A stretch of DNA of 64,000 nucleotides from the NCBI GenBank assembly GCA_905182985.1, contig CAJJDN010000029.1, positions 2,662 through 66,661 of the forward strand, read 5' to 3'. A model generated the notes under the pieces. It had not been told where the DNA came from, did no database searches, and was given only the letters and a program-made list of their open reading frames with translations. Origin of the DNA: Paramecium sonneborni. Lineage: Eukaryota > Ciliophora > Oligohymenophorea > Peniculida > Parameciidae. The position numbers and the translations under genes are program-made. Each line of letters begins with the position of its first letter. Position 1 is the first letter of the stretch. Of the stretch, positions 48,331-62,200 are shown piece after piece.

Positions 48331-51013
48331 ATGAAATTTACAAAATATCTCCTTCGAATATTAATTCCTGAGTGGGTTAAGTTTTATGTTAATTTTAAAT
48401 TGTTAAAAACATATTTATCTATAATGACAATACTGAAAACTTTTTTGTTAGATGTAAAGCAGCAAAAGCAAAGAGACGAATATCTGAATATAAAATAGGA
48501 TGTTTTGTAAGATTGTGACCTTATTAATAAATTGAAGAGAGACTCAACTTAATTTATTGGTATTTTAGAATATGAGATAAGAAAAACAATATCCTTTTCT
48601 AAATTAAGATACATAGATGTAATAAAAAAATATGATAAACTAAAAGAATAAACAATTGGAATGCAATAAGAATGGATTTCATTACCAAAATTATTTAATA
48701 AACCTACACTAGCAATAACTTGGAATATAAAATCTTTGACAGAAGCGGAAAAACATTAATTAAAATTAATAAAATAAAATAAGCCTAAACACAAAGTATA
48801 CCATAAAAAATGTGAAGAATTGTAAGATAGCATGTTTAGATTCTATGTGGAAGTACAATAATTATAGTCATTCTTATAAATAAATTCTGAAGCCACAAGA
48901 AAAATAATAAAAAAATTTAAAAAATAAGAGATAAGAGGAATATTTGAAGTAAACGAGAATATTTTTTAGAAAGTAAATGACTTTCAGAGTTAAATTAATT
49001 AATTACCTAAAAGATTAAGAATGATAAAAGACGAAACAGAATCAATGATCATTTAAAATTTTTATAAACATGAAAAGTAAAAATTATAATAATTTAAAGC
49101 CCAAAAAAATGCAGAGAATTTTTGAGAAAATATACAGAGACAAATTAATTATCAAATGAAAGTATATTTTATTTTGGGTTTTTTGCTGGATTTGCTGCAT
49201 TGATGATAATAATCTTATTGTTGATGAGATATGATGGATATTTAGATCCAAATTCAGATAAAGTTTTTAATAAAGTTTTTCCTTGTTTTAGAGGAGTTGC
49301 ATTATTTATATTTTATTTTTGGATGATATCCTTAGATGTAGCAGGATGGAATTACTTTAATGTAAATTATAAGTTATATTTGGGATTTAATCATCATTAT
49401 TCAACATTGTCTGAAATATTGAAGAGAGTAACAATATTTAGTACAATTTATTTATTAATATTTATAATTTATTGTGTATAAGAGGAAGATATTGGAAAGT
49501 TAGCTTAAGAATTATAAGTGTTTGATGTAAGACTTTATCCTTTAATAATTTGGGTATGTTTATTAATATATGTTTTGTATCCATTCAAAAAGATTTTTAA
49601 TCCAGAAGGTAAAAGATACATGTATAAGATGTTTTATGGAATGATATGGGGTTTTATATTTAATTATGAATCAAGATATACATTTATGGCAGATTAATTT
49701 GCATCTTTCACAACTCCAATTAGAGATTTAGATTATACAATTTGTTATTATTATTATATTGTAAATATATATATTAATAACAGATATTTAATGGTTATGA
49801 ACATGATGGATAATGTGAACCAAGGACTAGATTTACTAGTGCACTTCCAGCAACAGTACCATATTTAATTAAATGTGCTCATTATTTAGTAAGAGCTAAA
49901 GTTAAAGGTAAATTATTTGGTACAGATGAATGGTATAATTTTTTAAAGACTGCTAATGCTGCATAAGTTGGAGTTTGGTCATTTTTAGCTAGAAGAAATC
50001 CTGATGTTATTGAATTTAGAGTTATCTGGATATTTGTAGCTATTATTAGTACCTTTTGGTAATATTATTGGGATTTAGCTAAAGACTTTTTATTTTTTGA
50101 AAAAGATTCTAAATATAAATTTCTTAGAAATGATTTAGGATACAATAGTCCTACAATCTATTATATTTTTGCTGGTGTCAATCTAATTTTGAGATGTACT
50201 TGGGTTTTATCATTATCTCCAGATATTTGTAAATTATTTGGAATAAAAAATGAATTATTTGTTTTATTGGTTGGATTTTTAGAGATGAGTAGAAGATTCT
50301 TAAATAATTTTTTAAAAGTTGAAAAAGAACATATAGTAAATTTAAGATCTTTAAAAGTTGTTTAAGATCTCAAATATCCATTTTAAGTTCATAAAGAATT
50401 AGTTGAATTTAATAATCGTGATCATTGGTCAGTTTCTTCATTTCTCTAACCAAATTCAGGTTTTTAATCATTAAAAGATGATGTAGAATTTGAAAATAGA
50501 CCTAGTGTTGTTTTATTATTTAAGGGGTTAACTGAATAAATTGATGAAGCAAGATAACCAAATCAAATAAGTAATAATGATTAAAGAATTTCTTAATTCA
50601 CTTAAAATTTTAATAGAGCTACAAATTTTAAATTACCTAATAAATAATCTGATATCAAATAAGAACTAAATATTGAATTTCAAAATAGAGAATCTAAATA
50701 TTCAAATGGTACTTAACATTTATTAAAGGTTCCACTTATTAAAAATGTTAGTTAATTAAATTTTCAATCCGTTTAATCTTCTTATGATGATGCTTTATCA
50801 GATAATCAAGATAATAATAATAGCGATTAAGAGAGGGATACCTTACATGATATAAGATTGGCCACAGAAGAAAATGCATTAATTGAACAGGGAAAAAAGA
50901 AAGAAAGTTTAGAACGTTAATGGATTAAAGAATTAAAGTAGGAAAATAAAAAATATAAAAAACTTATATATAAAAGATATGAAATATTTAGAGTGTAATA
51001 AACAACTGAATGA
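48331..51013 (+). CDS. SPX-EXS protein (XPR1/SYG1-like phosphate exporter)
   Basis: About 886 residues if one T is added at the T5 run 49119-49123 (frame shifts by one there); one intron at 49761-49783. The N-terminal SPX domain: MKFTKYLLRILIPEWVKFYV, EIRKTISFSKLRYIDVIKKY, and the basic phosphate/inositol-pyrophosphate site helix EATRKIIKKFKKQ. Transmembrane helices follow (FFAGFAALMIIILLLM onward), then the EXS domain: RFTSALPATVPYLIKCAHYL, VWSFLARRNPDVIEFRVIW, YYIFAGVNLILRCTWVLSLS, LFVLLVGFLEMSRRFLNNFL. It likely exports phosphate under inositol-pyrophosphate control. The long polar C-terminal tail is unassigned. Confidence 0.9.
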
Positions 51014-51711
51014 ATATTATATTATTTAATATAATTTATATTATTAATATGTAAATGGATTTATATTATAAAAGGAAGGTATTTATAACTGAATAATATT
51101 TAAAATTAAACTTTTTAATAATCTATTGGTTTTTCATAAATTAAAATTTATATTGCAACTCTCTCAAATAAAAATTAAAAATTTTAAATTATATGACAAC
51201 AGCATCATCATATAAATTTAATAACATTCTAATATAATATAGATTTATGATTAAGCTTTATTAATTACTTATAATTATTACTTTGATTTTAATAAGACTA
51301 AAATAGTTATAATAGATGGTGTTATAAAAAAGGTTTAGAAATGTTTCCATTAATGAGCAGGATAAAATGGTCTAAATATTTTTTTAAGTATAATTAAAAT
51401 TTTCATTCTACAATACTTTTTATTCTTTTGTAAATTGGAGATGAAGAAATTTTATTTAAATCTAGGCGAATAATTAAATAATTCACTTAGTATTTAACAG
51501 CACAAAATAATTTATAAAGAACTCAAAAAATATTTAAGTAATTAAATCTGATAAAAGATTAAAAGTTTATTCTGGGAATACATTGTAAGTGGAAGTATAA
51601 TATGCACCTTAATTGACATCTCATAAAATGCTCATTTCTTTGTTTCTCTAAGAATATGATGTTTTTAAAATAAATATTATTTTTATTCTATTCACAATTT
51701 TTTAATTTATT
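51014..51711. other. Intergenic between convergent genes, nothing recognised
   Basis: About 700 bp, A+T-rich, with TGA in every frame examined. No motif, repeat or RNA gene noticed. Confidence 0.5.
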
Positions 51712-52440
51712 TCAAGTCTTAAATGAATAATGTTTTCTTTATGAGTCTCTATTCTGATTTTCCTTTAATATTATTCTACTTGTCAAAGTTTAATTAGGTT
51801 AAACAAAATAAATCTAGTCTATATCAGTAAACTTTTTGGTTTTGGATTTTTTAATAAAATTATGATTACTTTGAGGAATTGCAATATCTAGTTGATGACG
51901 TTTCTTAATTTTTGATTTTATGAATTAAACTTCAGAATAAGCAGGACCCATATCTAAAGAATTAGGAGATAATAAATTATGCAAATCGAATATGTTTTAA
52001 TATTCTGTCCATTCTGTGTTGAATATTTTATTTTATTTATCTTGTTTTTAATGATAAGAATTGAAAATTAAAGGTGTGTTTTTTTATTATAAACTTTTTG
52101 AAAGCCTTCTTTTTGACAGAACAGAATTAAACTTATATGACTTTAAAACTTTACTATTAATTGCAACTTAATCCTAATTGGAGTCATCAATTTTATATTA
52201 GTTATTAAATTTGATTAATTTATTGCATAACTTTTAACAATCAATAGTTTAGTAAAGGGGTACCTTACATTACAATTTATGGGAATGTTCATTTTCAGAA
52301 TTTCTTCCTTATAAAATTTAATGAATTTTATTTTAAATATCTTTCACTAATTTGTTATCATCCAACATTGAATTACTAGTACTTTATAATGTTTAAGTAA
52401 GCATTGTAGTATTAAAAGAAACCTTTTTATTTGTGTTCAT
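51712..52440 (-). CDS. Hypothetical basic protein
   Basis: 242 residues, intronless. Ser/Asn/Lys-rich: begins MNTNKKVSFNTTMLTQTLQS, contains CQKLCNKLIKFNNQYKIDDS, FNTEWTEYQNIFDLHNLLSP and KSKIKKRHQLDIAIPQSNHN. No domain, signal peptide or membrane helix seen. It lies 75 bp downstream of the CK1-like gene on the same strand. Confidence 0.65.
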
Positions 52441-52515
52441 TTTAAGCTGTTAATGTATTTGAACCAAATAAAATTAATGTATTATAATTTAAATTATAAA
52501 ATTTATAAGCAAAAT

Positions 52516-53745
52516 TCACATAGTATCATGATGGTGTTATTCAAAAGTAGGCAATTAATCTACAATAGGTTCATCCGTAGAGCTAATTTCCCCTGAAGAA
52601 GAATCTTATTGACAATTATCAAATTTTAAATTTGCCATATTATTATTAAATTTAGGTGATGCTGCATTAGAATCACAATTATTGAAGGTTGTCATTATAG
52701 ATTCATTTTTTTCCAAAATAGGTGCAAGAGTGAATCTAGTAGATTTTGTATTTTTTTTTTAATTTTATTAACTAGATGGACTAGTTGGAGCAGATTAATT
52801 ATCTTTCTGAAGCTCCTTCTTATGATTACTAATCACTAAGGATTCTATGGAAATAGCTTTTTCTCTTAAAGAAATCTCTGATGTTGCTGTTTAATCAATC
52901 AGAGGTTTAAAGACTTCTGACCAATCAAAATTGTAATCTTATTCTTATTTTCCTAAATATTGAATAAAGGGTTATTTTAATATTTCATAATTAGGAATTT
53001 CCTTTATACCTAATTTGAAAACATTGTAAAAATATTGTAAAAAGGGTTCTGGAAATAATTTTAATTCTTTTTCTGGTAGGAATGATCTTTTAAATTCCAT
53101 ATAATATTTTTCTCTAGTATTTTAATCCTTTGATTAACATTTATTTGGTAATTTCCCTTAAGTAAGCAAATATAGTAGCAAATAACCAAGAGATTCTAAA
53201 TCATCTCTAGGTGATGGAACTAAAATTTATTATTGAATTTACTTTACTGTAGATGCTATCCAATACTACTAAACTTAGTTATTTTTATATGAATTTATTT
53301 AGCTTTATTTGAAATTTTACCATCTTTATTTAAAAATTCCACATAATCGTCAAAATTAGTTATTAATAAATTAGAATGACTTGTAGTCATAATACATGAT
53401 AATTTTAGACTTCTATGTAAAATGTTTAAATTATGAATTTACTATAAATTACTAATCTTAATATTAATTTTTATTATGTAATTACCATTTTAAGAGCTAC
53501 CAAAGTAATAGTTTTCACAGAAAATTTATATTTCATCAATCTAAAGCATAATTTTAAAGATGGTCCACTTTTTTGCCAAGCAATATAATGGTAAGTAATA
53601 TTTTAGACTACTAAAGTTCCCATATTATATATTCTGGGAATTGGAATGAATCTCGACATCCTATTATGATGATCAATAGATTTGTCTCTATAATCAATAG
53701 CTATCTTATTAAAAAATATAATACACTATTCCAATCGCTTAAATA
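52516..53745 (-). CDS. Casein-kinase-1-like pseudokinase
   Basis: CK1 fold by order of motifs: FIPIPRIYNMGTLVVQNITY, SGPSLKLCFRLMKYKFSVKT (GPSL and K-F-S-x-K-T as in CK1), LHRSLKLSCIMTTSHSNLLI, then SPRDDLESLGYLLLYLLTQG (the hallmark CK1 DDLESLGY) and FLQYFYNVFKLG. The catalytic residues look lost: VAIK is IAID, HRD is HRS, and DFG is NFD. A glycine loop was not found. At least two introns are needed (one near 53485, one near 53250). A frame change at the ten-T run 52751-52760 must be corrected by one base to reach the TGA at 52516. The 5' end is uncertain; the frame is open beyond ATG 53659. Confidence 0.65.
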
Positions 53746-53970
53746 ATTTATAAATGCATAATTAATCAGTTATCTAAATTATTATAAGTACAATATCATA
53801 CAATTTATATTAAAATTTATTTTTGTTCTTGTTTAGTGTCTACTGCATTATAAAAACTTGAATGACGACCTTGATAATGTAAAGAAGTTAGTAGATATCG
53901 TTCCTCAATTATGACTGGCTGATCTTTATTCATGTATTTAATATTTATGAATTTATATAAATAAAATATT

Positions 53971-54984
53971 TCATAAGAAATAAGGAAGAACATTCTTCGG
54001 ATTAATACTTTTTCCACTTTCAGGAACTTCTCTGAATGTTTTCCAAGTAGATTGCAAAGAATCGTCCAAACAAAGAATGGAAGCTATATTTCCGCATCTA
54101 TAACAATAATTAGGAGCTGACCATACAGTAACCAGATTTTAATCCTAAATAATAAGTCAATTATAAATACAGGGAACCAATACTTGTATCCTTCCATTAC
54201 TAATTGATGAGCCCTACAGATTAAAGTGAGATCATTCAATCTACAAAATTCTTTTGTTACTTTGGCACCAAATAAATATCCAGCTCCTCTTGAATTAACA
54301 GCCCAATATTCAACTTCTTCTGGATCTGACCACATTAAATCACAAAATGGACCTTCATGAGGAATTTCAATCTTAATTTATATGAATAATAAATTACTTT
54401 TCTATCAATAGTTCTTATTTAATCAACAGTTCTCATTTCTGGAGATAATCCTCCATGTACACATAATATTTAGCCTTCAATTAAAGCAGCTAATGGTAAA
54501 CAATCGAAAACATCCATAAATAATCTCCATGGACTGCTATTACCATATTTTCTTAAAATTTCTTCATAAAATCCATAAACTTATGTGCACTATCTTGATT
54601 CATGATTTCCTCTAAGTAATACTATATTTCCTGGATATTTAACTAATAATATTAAGATTTGATATTACCTTTCAAACATAATAAATATTCCATAGTTTCA
54701 ACACTATTATATCCTCTGTCAACAAAATCCCCAATAAAAATATAATTGTGATCAGGAATATCGCCACCTTCTTTAATTAAAGCTTATAAATCATAAAATT
54801 GTCCTATTTATATATATAATAGTTTACCATGAATGTCACCACAAACATTAACAGGAGCTTTAACAGGTTAAACATTTGATTCTTCTAAAAAGATTTCTTT
54901 TGCTCTTTCACAAATAAGTTTAAGATCTCTTTCTGGAAGACATCCTCCTGAAAGTAGCGATGATATATGTCGATCGATGTCCAT
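53971..54984 (-). CDS. PP2A-family Ser/Thr phosphatase catalytic subunit (PP6-like)
   Basis: 303 residues, introns at 54804-54827, 54643-54668, 54372-54397 and 54145-54170. All PPP metal-site motifs are present: [63 protein letters not shown], and [18 protein letters not shown]. The C-terminus ends LPYFL, the conserved PP2A/PP4/PP6 tail that is methylated and bound by regulatory subunits; P-Y-F-L is closest to PP6. Full length for the family (about 305). The start [20 protein letters not shown] matches family N-termini. Active enzyme inferred. Confidence 0.93.
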
Positions 54985-55124
54985 TAATAATTAAAGATTT
55001 TACTTATTTTATGTAATAAAAATTTAAGTCAAAACTTTAAAATATAATTACCGATTGTGAATAACTTAAGGATTAAAATGCTAGCTTTAATTCAGAGATT
55101 TCCAATTTTACTACTAAATATCGC

Positions 55125-55492
55125 ATGAGATTTATTAATATTATTAAAAGAGCTTAATCAGAAGAAACTAAGAAGTTACAGGAAGAAAAATCATTAAAGT
55201 AATATTATTTATATTTTAAAGATCCAATATTAAACTTCATAATTATCTTTGTAAATAAATCATTGATTCAACACAATATAATTTATAACGACCAAATAGA
55301 AAAGCTGAAAAATATAAAATATAAGAAGAAACATTCTTTGATAGAAATCCACTTCTATATCTCAAATAACAATTATAATAAGATAAATAAAGGAGTCTGA
55401 AATTGTCTATTTAAGCTAGACATTTTTCTATTCAATAACAAAAATTTGTATAAAAACTAGAAAATTATAAAGACTTTATAGGATTAAAATGA
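55125..55492 (+). CDS. Small hypothetical protein
   Basis: 114 residues after a 23-nt intron (55199-55221). Polar and basic: begins MRFINIIKRAQSEETKKLQE, later RPNRKAEKYKIQEETFFDRN and QARHFSIQQQKFVQKLENYK. An unspliced reading is also open but gives a less natural hydrophobic product, so I prefer the spliced one. No family recognised. Confidence 0.55.
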
Positions 55493-55535
55493 ATTTTAAT
55501 ATAAAATTTGATTTATTTTTAATTAACAACCAAAT

Positions 55536-58252
55536 ATGGCTATTGCATTTAAAAGATCATCATTATCTTAAAAAGAATAAGAAGCAAAAAACAGATTTTA
55601 TGGATTACCTCCACAATAATCTTCACCACCGTAAAAATTATTATAAATATTAGTACAAAGGATAAACCTTAAAAAGAATAAAAAAGACCATCTTAATCAA
55701 ATTAGTAATAGTTATAAATTCCAGAAAAATAATAAAAAAATGGGTTTGAAACTGCTTATAATGCTCCTTCTAATGAATAAATAGATTAATTTTATAAAAA
55801 TTTGGAATAAGATTTCAAATAAGTTGCTTAAAGTAAAATTTTATTTAATTTAAATAGAGTAAGTAACTATGGGAATGCTTGTTAATTAATAAGAGTTAAT
55901 GAAACAATAATAAGAAATATTAATTCGAAATCAATAATAGATGCAATAATTTACATCACAAAATAATACTAATAATAATAAACAAAATAATTAAAATTCA
56001 AATAATGGAGAATAATAAATGATGATGAATTTGTTAACTCCAATAAATCAATAATTGCAAGAGATTAAATAGTTATATTAATAGACATAACAATCTTAAT
56101 CTGAAATTCGATAATAATTGTAACAATAAAATAGTAATATTAATTTTTAATAATTTGATTCACAAAACAATTAATTAAAGTAACTCTTAGATACAACTTA
56201 GCATAATTTATAATTTTTAAGACCAGAGAATTTGTAAACACTTTAAAATTTTACAAACTTTAATTTATAATTATATTAGGATACAATAAATAATTTATAA
56301 AATTAAATTTATGCTTTATAAAATGAAGCTTCAACAAGTGAGCAAGAATTACATGTAAAATATAAATAATTAAATGATGCTCATATGGTGAGAAAGATTT
56401 AGAAAGTGTCATAATACGAAGAAGAAACTATATAATAATTAGAGAAATAAATAAATTCTATTAATTTTGAGAAATCATAATAATATATAAATTAAAAATT
56501 AGGTGGAAATTTTGATTATGAGCAATTTTCATAAGAAATTACTGATCTAACAAATGATGCAACAAGTGTTTATTCTTCATTTATAGATAAAGGATTAGAT
56601 TACGAAATGTATATTCCAGAATATTAATTTGATTCCTCAGATATTGAAGCATTAAATAATAAGCCAAGTTCTATTCTTGATGAAATGAAAGCTGCATTAG
56701 GAATTACAAATAAACCACCCCCTCCAATGAAACCAAAATAAATTTAATAAGTACCTGTTGTTTAACCAATTCAACCTTTAGGAGAAATGTAAAAATAAAC
56801 TCTTAAACCTAATCATTTGGTTAATCTACCAACTAAACCAATTGAACCACCAAAAGATATTAAATTTGAAAAATAGTAAACCCCATAAGATTATAAACCT
56901 ATTTTTAAAGAACCTCCAAAATAATCTTAATAATAATCAGGTTAAAAGAATTAAAAATAAAAACCTCTCAATTTAGATAAAGCTGAATTCAGATAAAAGC
57001 CAAAATAGGTTGAGGATGAATCAAAAAAATATGGAGTTATTGAATATTTATAAAATGATCAATCATTTGAAGAACCTAAATATTAAATTTCTTATAAAAA
57101 GAAGGATAATTAAGAGATAAATAATAATTAATATAATAAAAATAAATAGAAATAAAATTAATAATTAATATCTCCATTAAAATAGTAAGTTGAAGAAGCT
57201 GAAAAGATTTAAGAAAATAATGTATAAATTAATAAACCTTAAGATTATAAAGATATTTATAATTACTAAGAAGTTAAATATAATTATTAAGAAGGATTAA
57301 ATGATCCAAAATTTATTAATTATGATGATTTAATTTATGAAGTTTAATAGACAAATAATTATACTTCTTAAGAATAAAAAAGTGGAGCATTATTAGAAAG
57401 ATTAGGAATGAAATAAGAAAATCCAAAAAATGAATTTGAATTGATTGAACTTTTATCAAGAGATATAGTTAAAGATAAATTAGTTTAAAAAAAGTAATTA
57501 AATGTTTAAGCATAAGAAATGATCAATAAAGATAAAATTTTAAAAAATCAATCAATTTAAATTTAACCAGAATAGCCTAATTTATAAGATTAGATAGCAA
57601 TGGGTGCTTAAGCATTTTTTCAAGGTCTTTTGACTGCATTTAATTAAACATTAAATTAAGTAAATGATGGAATATCTGGAAATGCTACTTAATAAGCAAA
57701 ATAACTGATAAAGATATAATAATAACTTGAATCTAGTGAATATACAGATACAGAAGAAGAAGAAGCAAGATAGAATTAAGAATATCATTAAAAACAAGAG
57801 AAAATATTAGATAATTAGATTCCTGGATCTTAGAAAAAGCCAAATAGGCCAGGTCCCTTTTAAAATACATAAGTTTTATAATAATATACATTTGCATCAA
57901 CATTTTCTTAATAATAATAAACTCAATAATAATTATAATAATAAAAAGATGGAGGATAAAAAGGAGTGAATGATATGAAAAATTATTTAAACTAATTTGC
58001 ATTAAGTGATAATTCTTAAGTTTCTTAAAATAAAAGTGGTACATCATATGCAGGAAGTATATTTAGACTTGATGATTCATATGGCCATAAAAGTGAAGGA
58101 TAGGTCTCAATTAATGAAGGTAAAGGAAATAAAGTAATAAAATTTAATTTATTATTTTATAGAGAGTTTAAGTTACTAAGGATATCTTTAAAGATTTAAA
58201 TTAAGATCTGTCTGATAGTGATGTTCCATAACATAGATAAAAATTTTAATGA
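55536..58252 (+). CDS. Large Gln/Asn-rich protein with coiled coil
   Basis: 879 residues, introns at 55631-55653 (23 nt), 55833-55857 (25) and 58134-58162 (29). Extremely Gln-rich, most Gln written TAA/TAG. Coiled-coil pieces (LMKQQQEILIRNQQQMQQFT, SQYEEETIQQLEKQINSINF) precede Pro-rich linkers (KPPPPMKPKQIQQVPVV) and short acidic blocks (SSEYTDTEEEEARQNQEYHQ). The only helical non-Gln segment of note is GAQAFFQGLLTAFNQTLNQV. Low complexity suggests a scaffold or prion-like protein; no domain recognised. Confidence 0.78.
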
Positions 58253-58522
58253 AATTATTACATATTTGTTTTTATTTTTCATAAATTTAAAGATATCTTT
58301 AATTGTAATGATTTGATTAAAAGATTATTTTATTTTGATTTACAAATTCAGAATAGTTGATAATTGAATTGTGATTTAAAATAATTTTTGTTTGATTATT
58401 ATAGATTGTTATTAATTGAAAAAGCTTGTTATTAAATTAAGTTCAAATTTTATTTCTTTACTGCATTTTAATGAATAAATTAAGTTGAATCTAAAAAATA
58501 TAAAAATATTAAATAATATATA

Positions 58523-59033
58523 ATGAATTTATCTGAAGAGGATATTGAATAATGTTAAAGAGCGTTTAATGATTTAGATGATGTAACAAAGTTGATTATA
58601 TAAATTACGTTAGAGAGGTGAAGGAGAAATAATGACAGATGATTTAGAGGTTGCCTTAGAAACTGTTGGATTGAAGTAGAAACCTCATAAAGTCCATAAA
58701 TTAATAAGTGAAATAGATGATGGAAATAATGGACGTATAAAATTTAAAGAGTTTTTGGGACTTTATGCTAGGCTTAAATATGCTGGATTATAAGATGATG
58801 ATTAAGATATGATTGATGCATTTGTAGCCATGGGAGGAAATGAAGATAAAACAGGAAATATAGATGCAGAAAAGTTGATTAGAATAATTAAGAATGAATT
58901 TGAATTAACAATTGATATAGAAGGATTAATTAAAGAAGTTGATACTGATGGATCAGGGGTAATTGAGTTTGGAGAGTTTAAAGAATTATTAAAAACTAAT
59001 TACTTGTAAGATGATGAAAATGAGTATCCTTGA
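58523..59033 (+). CDS. Calmodulin-like EF-hand protein
   Basis: 159 residues with a 31-nt intron (58583-58613). CaM-like start MNLSEEDIEQCQRAFNDLDD; the splice falls inside the first, degenerate loop. Four EF-hand positions: DDRGEGEIMTDDLE (weak), EIDDGNNGRIKFKEF, MGGNEDKTGNIDAEKL (altered) and EVDTDGSGVIEFGEF, the last being a fully canonical D-x-D-x-S-x-V-x-x-x-E loop. The second loop is near canonical. So two good Ca2+ sites are expected. The pattern resembles axonemal dynein-associated or radial-spoke EF-hand light chains, but that is a loose comparison. Confidence 0.88.
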
Positions 59034-59293
59034 TTTGACTGACCCCATATATTTAAATATATACCTACATTCCTAAGCCTATTAATTATCAATTAAAATT
59101 ACATTCTTTTATTATCAATTAAAATATCTAATTAATTTATTTTACTTCTCAAATTCTATTCTAACACTTCAAATAAACTGTTTTTTATGGCTTTTTATTT
59201 TAATACTAATAAATTATCTATTTTCTAATTTGTATATATATTAAATTTGATATAATTTTATTTATTGCACCATTAGCTAAATAGTATTCATAT

Positions 59294-62200
59294 TCACAGA
59301 CCAGATGGTTATTTTAGAATGAATGTTTATTCTCCAAAATCAGCATTTAATGGACTTCCTAAAGAAGTTTTAAGTCGATGGCCAATATATTAAGATTTTA
59401 AGTTTGATCTTTACTAAAAAAACGCTTTTTTTATGAGCTGAAATCTAAAAACCACATTCTTCTTTCTTTCACTCCTTAATACTAAAAGCTTTCTTAAAGA
59501 AGGACATATATTTTTTAATTATGGATGTCTCATTAAAATCTTCTTTCTTAATAAATCAAGTTTTTAATCATATTTTGTGTAATATACTTGAATCACTTTG
59601 TAGATTATTATAGAATAAATAAAATAAAGGGAAAATATAATTTATAAAATCTAAAGTAGGGTATCAATAGTGTACAATCCAATAAGCTTAGTTTAAAAAT
59701 GTAGAGAACTTAAAATTATGATTATCCCACATTAAAGAATACTTTCTTATTCAAATTAATTCAAAGCTTTAACATTGTAAGGCTAAAATTAAAGAAAACA
59801 AAAATAATATAGAAGTAAAACAAGAATAGTGATAATACTTTTTAAGATTACTCTTTCCTCATTTATTATTAATGATAACATTATTAATTCTCTTTAAAAT
59901 ATTTTAATTATTTCCCAATAATAACTATTTTCTTTGTAATCATTAAAAAGATAACCCCATATTTTTCTAGTTCTCTCCTAATTAAAATAATTCTTAATTT
60001 TATAGAGTATTATCAATAAGAGAAGTGGAATTATGCATCCAAATATTATTATAACAGGACCAATAAAAAATTGAATCCAATTAGAATGCTCCTAAGTATG
60101 ATATAAATATTATGTATTTATATTTATATAATCTATCTTAGATATTGTTCTCATAGCTATAAGTCCTCCAAATTATTTTATTATGTTAGGTTGAGTGTAA
60201 AAAAATAAATAGATTAAGGCTGTAAAATAAATTGTTGATGTTAATTTCATTTTTTGACAAATAACTAATATTAAATAACTAGTTAAAAAGAGTAGATATT
60301 GTATAGCTGGTAACATAATGTACAAAATTTAAGTTAGATAGATTATTTTTATTGAATATTGAGTGGCGAAATAACATTCATAGGAGAAGGTCGAACTTTC
60401 GATAGGATTGCTAATGGGTAATAAAAAATCTGCAATGTTTACGTACAAATCTGATTAGAATGATTTTATACTAACTATTATTTAACAATAATTAACTATC
60501 ATTTTAATAAGAGCTGCAGATTAATCTACATATATTTAAATTTAAATTACCTAAATTACTACGAAATATTATTTTGTAATATTTTGTAGTGTTTTTGAGT
60601 AATTTAAAACTTTTAAAAATACTATTTACACTGATAACTGTTAAATATATTGAAATAATAGCTCTATAATTAATTTATTATTTACATTATATTTATGAAA
60701 ACACTAAACAATATTTTCCCAGCATATTCATCACAAAGAATACATTAATAATTTTGATTTTTAAAATATTACCCATAACCTCTAATATTATAAATATCAC
60801 ATTATTCACATAATGCTCCTACAGATCCTTCTTTACAAGAATCATCTCCACTTTGCCATCCTCCTTAACAATTATTAATATTTTTAAAGCATTTAGAAAT
60901 ATAATGACTTCTAATATTTGGTCTCCAATATCCTGGATACAATTCAACATTATTCATTGTATTAGATTTGATGATTTTTGGATCTACTTTTTAACAATTT
61001 TATGCTTTCAATTCTACTGAATAAAAGCCTTTCTTAAAATCACACAACAAACATTGAGAATCAAAATAATATTCTCCCATTTTACAAGTAAAACTTTTTG
61101 TGTTAAATTAATAAGTATAATTTTCATTCTTTATACAATTACACTAAAACTTAAATCTTAAAAATTATATTTCCTATGAATAAGGATCAAGAACAATAGT
61201 TAGATTTGTAAGATCATAAGATTGACTTTCATTATTATAAGTAATTATTTATAATTATCTATCAGTTTTACTTATAATCTTATTTTACTGATTAATATAA
61301 TCTGACAAATCAAGATAACATTATGAATCCTCTTAATCAACTAAAATTTCACCTAAAGTATTTATTGGTAAAATCTATAGGTTTATATCATACCTTTAAT
61401 AAAGGATTCCTTTATTTGAAAGCGATTATTCATAATCCCCAATCTTTTATCCACTTGGAATATATATAAAATTTTCAGTATTATACTTACTAAAATTTGG
61501 AATGCCTAAATTTGAATCTCTAATAGTCATGATCTTCTATCCAAACACTGACAATTATAAATGACTAGGCTATTCTCTTATATTTGATGTTAAATCTTTT
61601 GCATAATTTTCAATAAACAATATTTATTATAAAGTGTTAGGATATATTCTAGTATCTTCTATGTATACAGCCCCTCCTACATTTGCAGAATTATTTACAA
61701 AATAAACTTTTTTCAGATTTCTTAATTCAGCTTTAGATTTATAACATAAACCTCCTCCAAACATACCAATGTTATTTAAATATAAGAGATTTTTACCAAT
61801 AAAATTATTTACTCTTAAATTCGTTGCACCTTTGCCATTATTTCTATTTTAAATAAATTTACTGTCTATTAATTCAACTAATTCACTTTGATCTACAAAT
61901 AAGCATCCTGATTATCCACAATTATTCTTATGTAGAAAAAGTTCAATTATCTTACATCTTAATACATTTTAATCTAATTATAAATATATTAAACCATTCT
62001 AACAGATTTAACATGAATTCTCTATTAATTAAATCCTTGCCAAAAATAGTTATACTTTTAAATTTGAATTCCTTTTTTAAATTATTATACTTAACAAAGA
62101 TTTAATACTATTAATATTCATTTTATTTTCTTTAAAAATAGAATTAATTATAGTTATATTTGTTAATGCCATTTTTATAGATACCTTTTTGGATACATTT

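Noticed and set aside
49200..49481. Separate short membrane-protein ORF
   Set aside because: It is the first TM part of the SPX-EXS gene, cut by standard-code stops and the upstream frameshift.
53817..54335. Two short minus-strand ORFs
   Set aside because: They are unspliced pieces of the PP6-like gene running through introns into other frames or into its 3' flank.
59279..59441. Plus-strand open frame containing HRPDGYFRMNVYSPK
   Set aside because: It lies opposite the 3' end of the minus-strand beta-helix gene, whose frame is continuous to TGA at 59294.
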